Assembly: GCA_031268065.1 (NCBI GenBank)
Contig: JAIRXX010000384.1
Location: forward strand, 1 to 6,304
Reading direction: 5' to 3'
Origin: Propionibacteriaceae bacterium
GTDB lineage: Bacteria; Actinomycetota; Actinomycetes; Propionibacteriales; Propionibacteriaceae
Length of the DNA stretch: 6,304 nt
The position numbers were made by a program, and so were the translations under genes. Under the pieces are notes generated by a model. It ran no database searches. It was not told where the DNA came from and saw only the letters and a program-made list of their open reading frames with translations. Below are positions 1-6,304 of the stretch, piece after piece; position 1 is the first letter of the stretch; each line of letters starts with the position of its first letter.

Positions 1-3000
1 TCCAACAGCTGTATTTCTACAACAATCTGTTGCAGGGCACGACGATGCCAGCAGGCGGCAGTGGCAAGACGGTGACCAGCGAGGGCAACCAGGTCGGCAA
101 GCTGTCCAATGTCAGCTACACCGCGACGAACACCTCCTTCGAAATCAGCTACGACTATGACGCCGCCGCCGCGACCGGCCTCACCCCTGCCACGCAGGCC
201 CGTGTCGGGGTGCTGCCCTACGCCGACCAGCCCATCGCCGCCGATGTGACCAGCGATTTCCTCGGCCAGCAATTCGGGGACGACGACATCGCCGCCGGGC
301 CGTTCGCCGACGCGAAGACCTCCGGCACCGTGACCAAGACGCTCTGGCCCCCTGCCGGGCAGACCGTCCCGACGCCGCCCGCCCCGCCCGCAGGTACCCC
401 GGAGAATCTGGCGCTGCTCCCGGACGCGGTGGCGACCGCCAGCTGCTCCGACACCCAGAGCGGCTACCTGCCGCCGCTGGCCATCGACGGCAATGGCGCC
501 ACCCGCTGGGGCAATGACCGCTGCGCCAACCGCCCGACCGGCTGGTTCCAGGTGGACCTGGGCGCACGCTACCGGCTGGACTCCTTGATGATCTCTTGGG
601 AGGGCGCCTACGCGCGCGGGTTCATAATCCAGCTCTCCGACGACGGGACCGAGTTCACCGACGTTTACACCACGGCGAACGGCACCGGGGGCGTGCAGAG
701 CGTCAACCTTGGCCACGCAGAGGGCCGCTACGTGCGGATACAGGGAGTGACCGCCGCCACCAACTACGGCTTCTCCTTCTACGAATTCGAGATCTACGGC
801 GGCGAGTTGAAACCCGTCGCGCCGCCCGCTCCGGTAGGCGACCCGTTGACGACCGCATGGTCTTCCAGCGGGCAGAACTACGGCTATGCCAACTGGACCA
901 ACGGGCTGTTGGCTGGCAACGGCAAGCAGGCCATCATCGTGCTGGGCAACCCGCGCAGCGAGCAGATCGTCTTCAATGACAAGGAATTCTTCACCGCTCG
1001 CACCCAGAGCCAGCCGCACCGCTCGTTCAACCAGATTTCCGACGCCACGCTGGCGAGCATCAAGGACCAGGCGGTGAGCGGCCAGTATTCGACGGCGGCC
1101 AGTACCGCTGGCAACGCCATCGGCTGGAACGGCGGCGGCGAGGGTGACAAACACCCTGGCTTCAAGCTGACGGTGGACCTCCCGGATTCCGGTGCCATCA
1201 GCAACTACCGGCGTTCGACGGACTATCTGAATGGGCTAGTCAAGGTCAACTGGACCGATGCCTTGGGCAACTGGGAGCGCACCTCCTTCGTGTCCAGGGT
1301 GGACGGCGTGAGTTGCGAGCGGGCCAAGCCGACCGATTGCGCCGAAGGCGCTGGCGGCGTCACGGTGAATTACCTGCCCGCCCCGCAGGGCGAGACGATG
1401 AATGTGACCTTGGGGGCGGAGTTGGACGCGGAAATGCATCTGACCGGCTTCACCAGCGCCAACGCCTCGACGGTTGACTATCTCGACCTCAGGGTTAAGT
1501 ACCCGTCGAACAGCTATGACGCCTCCTACCAGGGCGTCACCCGGATCGTCACCGACGGCCAGCGGGCGATGAGCGGCGACAAGGTTGCCGTGACCGGCGC
1601 GAGCTACGTGTTGCTGCTCACCAAGACCCAGCGCTACTACGGCAATTTCGACGGATCGCGGGCCTACGTCGATCCGGGCGACCCAGACCACATCGACCAG
1701 AATTACGTCAACCCGTGGGGGACCGAGGGCGCTGACGCGACCTTCGCCCGCAATATGCTGCAGCAACACCTTGCCGGTATCGGCACCGATTACGCGGCGC
1801 TGCTGAACGCCCATGTGGCCAACCATTCCGAGATTATGGGCCGGGTCATGATCGACCTCGGCGCCAGCGAGGCAGACCGCGCCAAGAGCAACGAGCAGTT
1901 GATCGCGGCGCAGAAGACGCTGACCGGGACGGCGCTTGAGGCGGCGATGATGGAACGGGTCTACTACAACGGGCGTTATCTGCTGCTGGCCTCTTCCGGC
2001 GAGCATCAGGCTCCCGATCTGCTGGGCAACTGGACCGGTGACCGCAACGTCGGCTGGCAGGGCTTCTACCACCTCGACGCCAACCTCAACCTGCAAGTCG
2101 CCAGCGGCAACATCGGCAATATGCCCGAGGCGATGGCTGGCTACTTCTGGCTGAACGAGCAGTGGCAGCGCGACTTCCAAACCAACGCCTCCCGCCTGCT
2201 GGGCACCAGGGGCATGGTCACCGGCGGCAACGGCCCCGGCCCGGAGGGGCTGATCTCAAGCATCGGCGCCAGCTATCCCTATGAGTATGTGACTGGCGGC
2301 GAGTCCTGGCTGCTCTACCCGTTCTGGGAGTATTACCTGATCAGCGGGGACAAGCAATTCTTGGCCGACCACTACTACAAGTTGGTTCGGGACATGGGCG
2401 ACTTCTATGAGGACTTCCTCACTGCGAAGGACGCCGATGGCAAGTACATCTTGGCTGGCTCCATCTCCCCGGAGACGAAGCTGAACACCATCCAGGTCAA
2501 CTCCAACTACGACGTGTCTGGCGCCCGGTTCGCGCTGTCAACGCTGATCCAGACGGCGCAGCTTCTCGGCAAGGACACCGGCAAGATAGCCACCTGGCAA
2601 GAATTGCTGGACAACCTTCCGCCGTATCTGATCGACGACAACGGCGCGTTGTCCGAGTGGGCCTGGCCCGATCTGGCCGACGGTTCGGACCAGACCTACA
2701 CCCACCGGCACTCGTCCGGAATGCTGCCGGTCTGGCCGTATAAGGAGATCACGCCGGAAAAGAACACCTCCCTCTACTCTGCGGCGCGGGAATTCCTTTC
2801 CCGCAAAGATGGTGGCAATTACGAGAACGCCGGGCACGGCCTGTTGCACGGTGCGCTGAACGCGGCGAACCTCAACAACGCCGAATCGGTGGCGGCCAAG
2901 CTGTCGCGTTTCGTGAAGGACAACTACTACTACACCTCGCTGGGGACGGCCCACTACAACACGGTCACCCCCGGAGTGTTCTGCACCGACGTCGCGGAGG

Positions 3001-5300
3001 CGGTTCCGGCGATCCTGATGAATATGCTGGCCACCACCGATGTCAACGGCGCGGGCGAAGTCACGCTGGAAGTACTTCCGGCACTGCCTTCCAGCCTGCC
3101 GTCGGGCAGCATCTCGGGCATGCTCGGCAAGGGCCAGCTGGCCATTGACAAGTTGAGCTGGGACACCGGCGGCAAATCGGTGGAAGTCACCCTCACCTCC
3201 AAGGTGAATCAAGATGTCACCCTCATCGAACGCGCGGGAATCTCGTCCGCCACCAGCGCCGAGATTGCCGTTCGAGAATCCAGCCTGGGCGACATCGCCA
3301 AGGTGCTGCCGCTGAAAGCCGGTGAATCCGCCACCGTGGTGCTGGAACTGGCCGACACACCGGAAGTGCCGGAGGCAAACCTCGCGCTGAACAAGCCGGC
3401 GTTGGCCAGTTCGGAATCCACTGAGGGCAGTGGCAACGAGCGGCAAGCGGTATTCGCCAACGATGGGCTGGGGTCTACCCGCTGGGCTTCGGGCAATTCA
3501 AACAACCAGTGGTGGCAGGTGGACCTCGGAAACGGCGAGCAGAAGCTCTACGACGTGTCCCAGGTGGTCATCAAGTGGGAAGATTCGCACGCGGCCACCT
3601 TCCGCATCGACTATTCCGCCGACGGCGCGAATTGGACCCAAGGTGAGGTGCTTACCACTTCGGTCGCCGCTGGCGCCGGGACAGACACCATCGACCTGAC
3701 CGGAGTCACCGCCCGTTTCCTGCGGATGCAGGGCTTGACCAGAGTCAACGAGTGGGGTTACTCCATCTTTGAATTTGAAGCCTACGGGGCTGAGGCCACC
3801 ACACCTGTTGTGGACGCCAGCGCTTTGGAGGCAGCTGTGGACCAGGCGGGCGAATTGAACCCTGCCGGGTATACGACAAGTTCTTGGGCGGGGTTGCAAG
3901 CTGTGATCGCTGACGCTGAGGACGCGCTGGCCGATGCGGCGCTGACCCAAGACCGGGTTGACGCATTGACTGCTGCGGTCATGGACGCTTTGGACGCCCT
4001 GGATGAGCGGGGCGATGTCACCCTGCTTTTGGCTGTGGTGGCTGCATTGGACACTTTGGACTCGTCGGTTTACACCGCTGAGAGCGCGGCGGGGTTAGAC
4101 GGCGCGTTAAACGCGGCAAAGCTGGTGGCCGCCGACAATTCGGATGCCAGTCAGGCTGGGGTGGACTCGCTGGTTGCCCGGTTGCAGCAGGCGGTAGCCG
4201 GTTTGGAGGCGTTGCCGAATGGCGGCGGCGGCTCGGGCCCGGCTGATAACACGTCCTTGCAGGCGATCCTTGAGGTCGCTTCAGCTTTGGACGGTGATGA
4301 TTACACTGTCGCGTCCTTTGCTCTGGTGAGCGCCAAGCTGCAGGCCGCCCAGGCGGTGTTGCAGGATTCCGCTGCGACCCAAACGCGCATCGACGCGGCG
4401 TATTCGGCGTTGTCGGGTGCGGTGTCGGCCTTGGTCCCGGCCTCGAAGACCCCCTTCAAGAAGGTCGGCACCCCGACAATCTCGGGGACGGCGAAGGTCG
4501 GGAAGACGTTGACCGCCAAACCCGGCACTTGGAGTCCGAAGGCGACGTCGTACACGTATCAATGGTTCCGCGGGGATCAGAAGATTCCGGGTGCCACCAA
4601 GGCGAAGTACACCTTGACCGCCGCTGATTTGGGGCAGAAGGTCAGCGTGAAAGCCAGGGGCCACAAGTTGGATTACGCCGAGTCTTGGTCGCACCAGTCG
4701 AAGACGAAGAAGATCGCAGCTGGAGCGCTGTCGGTGAAGACGCCGAAGATCACGAACGTGTCTACGGGCAAAGACCCAGCCAAGAGCGCCCCGAAGTATG
4801 GCCAGACCCTGCAAGCCTCGCTTGGCGCCTGGGGTCCGGCAGGGGTGGACTTGTCATTGCAGTGGTACCGTTCGGGCAAAGCGATCAGCGGAGCCACCAG
4901 CGACAGCTACACCCTTGACGCAGCCGATATCGGCAAGACGTTCAAGGTGAAGGTCACCGGGAAGCTGGCCGGTTACAAGACCGCGTCCAAGACCAGCAAG
5001 GCGTCCAAGAAAGCGGTGGCGCTGAGCTTCACCGCCACTGCCCAGCCATCCATCACCGGGATCGCGCAGCTAGGCCAGCGGCTGAGCGCCAACCCAGGCG
5101 TTTGGTCGCCGCTGCCTGACACGCTGACCTATCAGTGGTACCGCTCTGGGAAGGCGATCAAGAAAGCGACGAACGCCTGGTATGACGTGGTTGGCGCCGA
5201 CAAGGGCAAAAAGCTGACTGTGAAAGTGACCGCCAAGAAGAGCGGCTACAAGCAGGCGTCCCGCACCAGCGCCAAAACCGCAACGGTGAAAACTGGCTGA
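1..5300 (+). CDS. Multidomain exported glycoside hydrolase, GH95-like, with two CBM32 modules, FIVAR and Ig-like repeats (5' partial)
   Basis: The frame is open to the left edge (first whole codon at base 3) and stops at TGA 5298-5300, leaving 1765 visible residues, numbered here as base/3. Visible order: unrecognised segment 1-115; Pro-rich linker about 116-133; CBM32 134-267; GH95-like catalytic region about 280-1118; CBM32 1124-1263; FIVAR repeats 1271-1479; Ig-like repeats 1488-1765. GH95 enzymes remove terminal alpha-L-fucose (some alpha-L-galactose) by inversion. Candidate catalytic residues are Asn694, Asn696, Glu824 and Asp996. The modules imply an extracellular location, but the signal peptide is off the window. 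The C-terminus ends in KTG with no LPXTG motif, hydrophobic segment or basic tail, so sortase anchoring is not supported. The TTG at base 30 is internal, not the start. Substrate is inferred from the family; an unrelated sugar specificity is possible because the active site is divergent. Confidence 0.9.
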   Translation, partial: QQLYFYNNLLQGTTMPAGGSGKTVTSEGNQVGKLSNVSYTATNTSFEISYDYDAAAATGLTPATQARVGVLPYADQPIAADVTSDFLGQQFGDDDIAAGPFADAKTSGTVTKTLWPPAGQTVPTPPAPPAGTPENLALLPDAVATASCSDTQSGYLPPLAIDGNGATRWGNDRCANRPTGWFQVDLGARYRLDSLMISWEGAYARGFIIQLSDDGTEFTDVYTTANGTGGVQSVNLGHAEGRYVRIQGVTAATNYGFSFYEFEIYGGELKPVAPPAPVGDPLTTAWSSSGQNYGYANWTNGLLAGNGKQAIIVLGNPRSEQIVFNDKEFFTARTQSQPHRSFNQISDATLASIKDQAVSGQYSTAASTAGNAIGWNGGGEGDKHPGFKLTVDLPDSGAISNYRRSTDYLNGLVKVNWTDALGNWERTSFVSRVDGVSCERAKPTDCAEGAGGVTVNYLPAPQGETMNVTLGAELDAEMHLTGFTSANASTVDYLDLRVKYPSNSYDASYQGVTRIVTDGQRAMSGDKVAVTGASYVLLLTKTQRYYGNFDGSRAYVDPGDPDHIDQNYVNPWGTEGADATFARNMLQQHLAGIGTDYAALLNAHVANHSEIMGRVMIDLGASEADRAKSNEQLIAAQKTLTGTALEAAMMERVYYNGRYLLLASSGEHQAPDLLGNWTGDRNVGWQGFYHLDANLNLQVASGNIGNMPEAMAGYFWLNEQWQRDFQTNASRLLGTRGMVTGGNGPGPEGLISSIGASYPYEYVTGGESWLLYPFWEYYLISGDKQFLADHYYKLVRDMGDFYEDFLTAKDADGKYILAGSISPETKLNTIQVNSNYDVSGARFALSTLIQTAQLLGKDTGKIATWQELLDNLPPYLIDDNGALSEWAWPDLADGSDQTYTHRHSSGMLPVWPYKEITPEKNTSLYSAAREFLSRKDGGNYENAGHGLLHGALNAANLNNAESVAAKLSRFVKDNYYYTSLGTAHYNTVTPGVFCTDVAEAVPAILMNMLATTDVNGAGEVTLEVLPALPSSLPSGSISGMLGKGQLAIDKLSWDTGGKSVEVTLTSKVNQDVTLIERAGISSATSAEIAVRESSLGDIAKVLPLKAGESATVVLELADTPEVPEANLALNKPALASSESTEGSGNERQAVFANDGLGSTRWASGNSNNQWWQVDLGNGEQKLYDVSQVVIKWEDSHAATFRIDYSADGANWTQGEVLTTSVAAGAGTDTIDLTGVTARFLRMQGLTRVNEWGYSIFEFEAYGAEATTPVVDASALEAAVDQAGELNPAGYTTSSWAGLQAVIADAEDALADAALTQDRVDALTAAVMDALDALDERGDVTLLLAVVAALDTLDSSVYTAESAAGLDGALNAAKLVAADNSDASQAGVDSLVARLQQAVAGLEALPNGGGGSGPADNTSLQAILEVASALDGDDYTVASFALVSAKLQAAQAVLQDSAATQTRIDAAYSALSGAVSALVPASKTPFKKVGTPTISGTAKVGKTLTAKPGTWSPKATSYTYQWFRGDQKIPGATKAKYTLTAADLGQKVSVKARGHKLDYAESWSHQSKTKKIAAGALSVKTPKITNVSTGKDPAKSAPKYGQTLQASLGAWGPAGVDLSLQWYRSGKAISGATSDSYTLDAADIGKTFKVKVTGKLAGYKTASKTSKASKKAVALSFTATAQPSITGIAQLGQRLSANPGVWSPLPDTLTYQWYRSGKAIKKATNAWYDVVGADKGKKLTVKVTAKKSGYKQASRTSAKTATVKTG
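402..803 (+). other. CBM32 / F5-8 type C (discoidin-like) module 1
   Basis: Visible residues 134-267 show the family signature in order: an N-terminal ENLAL strand, AIDGNGATRWGN (the usual DG..TRW), GWFQVDLG, a middle strand of the form D.LMISWE, FIIQLSDDGTEF, and the closing pattern RYVRIQG...NYGFSFYEFEIYG. CBM32 modules are beta-sandwiches that usually bind galactose-, GalNAc- or related sugar-containing glycans and hold the enzyme on its substrate. Two cysteines (SCSD and DRCAN) could form a disulfide, in keeping with export. It is joined to the catalytic region by a short Pro/Ala-rich linker. The ligand cannot be read from sequence. Confidence 0.85.
840..3356 (+). other. GH95-like catalytic region (alpha-L-fucosidase/galactosidase-like)
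   Basis: Visible residues about 280-1118. The N-terminal beta-sandwich begins with GLLAGNGKQAIIVLG followed by EQIVFNDKEFF, matching the family's 'GNG..ga.v.G...E.i.lNe'. The helical barrel is entered by NAHVANHSEIMGRV (from residue 602) and DLGAS. Then come NGRYLLLASSG and DLLGNW, corresponding to the family's FGRYLLIASS and NLQGIWN. Next are ANLNLQ (Asn694, Asn696), GGESWLLYPFWEYYLISGD, the GSISPE motif (Glu824), THRHSSGMLPVWP (His901, His903) and GVFCTD (Asp996). In Bifidobacterium bifidum AfcA the catalytic set is Asn421, Asn423, Glu566 and Asp766; the matches here were made by eye. The stretch after Asp996 is the C-terminal beta domain. Family assignment is fairly firm, exact substrate is not. 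GH65-type phosphorylases share the fold but fit the motifs less well. Confidence 0.8.
3372..3791 (+). other. CBM32 / F5-8 type C module 2
   Basis: Visible residues 1124-1263 open with the canonical NLALNKPALASS, followed by AVFANDG..STRWAS, NQWWQVDLG, VVIKWEDSHAATFRIDYS, DGANW, and the closing FLRMQG...EWGYSIFEFEAYG. It fits the family consensus better than module 1 and differs from it clearly at residue level, so the pair does not look like a recent tandem duplication. Its place directly after the GH95 C-terminal beta domain is common in large bacterial glycan-degrading enzymes. Ligand unknown. Confidence 0.87.
3813..4439 (+). repeat. Three tandem FIVAR repeats
   Basis: Three helical repeats of about 65-68 residues lie at 3813-4010, 4014-4217 and 4245-4439. 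Each has the FIVAR (PF07554) layout: an Ala-rich helix, a turn with Y-T-x-x-S (AGYTTSSW, SVYTAESA, DDYTVASF), a second helix ending in A..vl.d..a, then a 'tq.rvDaa...L..Av..L' helix. They are Ala/Asp-rich and acidic. Repeats 2 and 3 are separated by a Gly-rich linker NGGGGSGPA (4218-4244). FIVAR repeats are found in cell-surface proteins of Gram-positive bacteria and act as stalks or adhesive modules; a stalk role here is inferred. Leucine is coded mostly by TTG in this stretch, unlike the catalytic part. Confidence 0.8.
4464..5297 (+). repeat. Three C-terminal Lys-rich Ig-like repeats
   Basis: Three related beta-sandwich repeats of about 85-98 residues lie at 4464-4718, 4728-5021 and 5034-5297. 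Each has an opening P.I.g..k.GqtL.a strand, a G-x-W turn (GTWSP, GAWGP, GVWSP), a core QW strand (YQWFR, LQWYR, YQWYR), I.gAt...Y, a D-x-G-K/Q turn (DLGQKVSVK, DIGKTFKVKV, DKGKKLTVKV) and a final LDY/GY segment. The core Trp residues are at 1521, 1621 and 1712. The repeats are strongly basic and Lys-rich, unlike the acidic FIVAR stalk before them. Similar repeats close many exported actinobacterial hydrolases. With no LPXTG, they may bind wall polymers by charge, or simply serve as a spacer; that is inference. Confidence 0.78.
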
Positions 5301-5310
5301 GCCAGCTTAA

Positions 5311-5364
5311 CCCTGGCAGCGCCCCAGCCCGGAGGCCATTTGGGCTGGGGCGCTTGCGCCAGGG
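5311..5364. terminator. Long inverted repeat between convergent genes, probable bidirectional terminator
   Basis: Bases 5318-5330 pair perfectly with 5342-5354 (13 bp, nearly all G/C, core GCGCCCCAGCCC / GGGCTGGGGCGC) around an 11-base loop. After a 3-base bulge (5355-5357), 5311-5317 pair with 5358-5364 (CCCTGGC / GCCAGGG), giving about 20 bp in all. It sits 10 bases after the stop of the large gene and 17 bases beyond the stop of the convergent gene. Neither side has a good T-tract, so it is a hairpin-only type of terminator, as is frequent in high-GC actinobacteria. Termination activity is inferred from structure and position. Confidence 0.8.
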
Positions 5365-5381
5365 CAACGGCTTTCCCGAAG

Positions 5382-6304
5382 CTATTCCCCAGGGAACGTT
5401 ATCCCGCACTGGGCGCGAATTTCGTCCAGCACTCCCATGATGGCCACCGTCTCGGCTATCGGCATGACAGCGGATTCGGTCTGCCCGGCGCTGATGCAGC
5501 GGGCCACTTCCGCGATTTCGTATTCGTAGCCACGGGCCAAGCATGGGCGCGACCAGATTTCCGGCTCCCGGTCCGGCAGCCGGATTTCCAGCTGCGTCGG
5601 TGACCAGAAGGGGCTGAGCAGCCGGACGCTGCCCTTAGTCCCGCTCACCCAGGCGTCTTGCGGCGTTGTCACGTTCACCGCTGCTTCCACCAGCGCCTGC
5701 GCCTGCTTTGCGGGATAGTCCAAGATGGCCGACACCTGGGCGTCCACTCCGCTGGGCGCCAGGGTCGCCCGCGCGCTGACGGCTTCGGGGAGCCCCAGCA
5801 GGTTTACCGCCCAGGACACCGAGTAAATGCCCCGGTCCAGCAGCGATCCGCCGCCGACGGTGGGGTTGTAGAAACGGGTGCTGGGATCGTATTCGTTCCG
5901 GTAGCCAAAATCGACGTGGGCATAGCGCAATTCGCCCAGCTGCCCAGCGTTTACCCGGTTGCGCAATTCGACCATGTGCGGCAGGAAGCGGGTCCAGAGC
6001 GCTTCCATCAGGAACAGCCCCTTCGCCTTGGCCAGCTCCGCCAACTGGCTGGCCTGGCGCTGATTCAGGGTGAAGGCCTTCTCCATCAGCACGTTTTTAC
6101 CGGCTTCCAGCGCCAGTTTCGCCGCTGGGAAATGGGCGTTATGCACGGTGGCGATGTAGACCACATCCACTTCAGGGTCACAGACCAATTCCTCGTAGCT
6201 GCCGTATGCCTTGCCGATCGAGAAATTATCAGCGAAAACTTGAGCACGCTCTTTGGAACGGGCTGCGACGGCCACCAAGTCTTGCTTGGTCGCCGCACGG
6301 AGGC
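5382..6304 (-). CDS. Gfo/Idh/MocA-family NAD(P)-dependent oxidoreductase (5' partial)
   Basis: Reading leftward, the frame is open at the right edge (first whole codon 6302-6300) and stops at TAG 5384-5382, giving 306 visible residues. Family members are usually about 330 residues, so roughly 25 are missing, including the start and the Gly-rich nucleotide-binding loop. Visible marks of the Rossmann half (PF01408) are LVAVAARSKERA, DVVYIATVHNAHF and the MEKAFTL motif with the probable catalytic Lys75. Then come the FLMEALWTRFLP segment (MEALWTRF 99-106), typical of the dihydrodiol dehydrogenase-like branch, and GGGSLLDRGIY (150-160) with a conserved Asp156 and Tyr160. The C-terminal half is the alpha/beta substrate domain, with SGTKGSVRL near its end. 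It is a cytoplasmic sugar- or polyol-type dehydrogenase of unknown substrate. The TTG at 6278 is internal (VAVAAR is the end of the second beta strand), so it is not the start. Convergent with the large glycosidase, hence not co-transcribed. Confidence 0.9.
   Translation of the reverse strand, partial: LRAATKQDLVAVAARSKERAQVFADNFSIGKAYGSYEELVCDPEVDVVYIATVHNAHFPAAKLALEAGKNVLMEKAFTLNQRQASQLAELAKAKGLFLMEALWTRFLPHMVELRNRVNAGQLGELRYAHVDFGYRNEYDPSTRFYNPTVGGGSLLDRGIYSVSWAVNLLGLPEAVSARATLAPSGVDAQVSAILDYPAKQAQALVEAAVNVTTPQDAWVSGTKGSVRLLSPFWSPTQLEIRLPDREPEIWSRPCLARGYEYEIAEVARCISAGQTESAVMPIAETVAIMGVLDEIRAQCGITFPGE

Noticed and set aside
30..32. TTG at base 30 as start of the large gene
   Set aside because: The frame is open upstream to base 3 with protein-like residues (QQLYFYNNL), there is no visible ribosome binding site and no signal peptide follows. 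The true start is outside the window.
1236..2180. Long antisense reading frame of 314 codons within the catalytic region
   Set aside because: It has no recognisable domain and an odd Val/Gly/His/Arg-rich composition. It lies wholly opposite a well-supported conserved GH95 region, as expected of GC-rich shadow frames.
840..3356. GH65 phosphorylase as identity of the catalytic region
   Set aside because: The fold is shared, but GRYLLLASS, N-L-N-L-Q, SPE and HRHSS follow GH95 order and spacing rather than GH65.
2538..3446. Long antisense reading frame of 302 codons
   Set aside because: It is Arg/Gly/Val-rich without a known motif and lies opposite conserved GH95 and CBM32 coding sequence; a shadow of the real gene.
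5250..5300. Sortase (LPXTG) or membrane anchor at the C-terminus
   Set aside because: The end is basic and polar (TSAKTATVKTG) with no LPXTG-like motif or hydrophobic stretch before the stop.
6276..6278. TTG at 6278 (minus strand) as start of the oxidoreductase
   Set aside because: The frame continues upstream to the window edge (LRAATKQD). A start here would remove the nucleotide-binding loop that every family member needs.

Overview
The window is GC-rich coding sequence, most likely from an actinobacterium (Actinomycetota), possibly a host- or mucosa-associated one. This rests on base composition, a very large exported-type glycosidase with FIVAR and Lys-rich Ig-like C-terminal repeats, and closest-looking families from that phylum. 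The genus cannot be told from the sequence, and I see no mobile-element, CRISPR, tRNA or rRNA signature.

Layout: two genes converge on one short intergenic gap. Bases 1-5300 (+) are one uninterrupted reading frame, open at the left edge, giving the last 1765 residues of a giant multidomain surface or secreted enzyme. Its order is: an unrecognised N-terminal piece with a Pro-rich linker, a CBM32/F5-8C module, a divergent GH95-type (alpha-L-fucosidase/galactosidase-like) catalytic region of about 840 residues, a second CBM32, three FIVAR repeats, and three Lys-rich Ig-like repeats at the very C-terminus. No LPXTG sorting signal is present. Bases 5311-5364 form a long inverted repeat that probably terminates transcription from both sides. 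Bases 5382-6304 (-) encode the last 306 residues of a Gfo/Idh/MocA-family NAD(P)-dependent oxidoreductase whose N-terminus lies beyond the right edge.

The likely role of the large protein is release of a terminal sugar (fucose or a related sugar) from host or plant glycans outside the cell. The CBM32 modules would hold the substrate, and the FIVAR/Ig tail would act as a spacer and wall-associating stalk. The oxidoreductase is a cytoplasmic enzyme of unknown substrate. Convergent orientation means it is not in the same operon, so no functional link can be claimed. Both gene starts, and so their promoters, ribosome binding sites and the signal peptide of the large protein, are outside the window. 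No clearly new system is visible. The most notable points are the divergent GH95 active-site region, the unusual module order, and a codon-usage change where the FIVAR/Ig tail begins.
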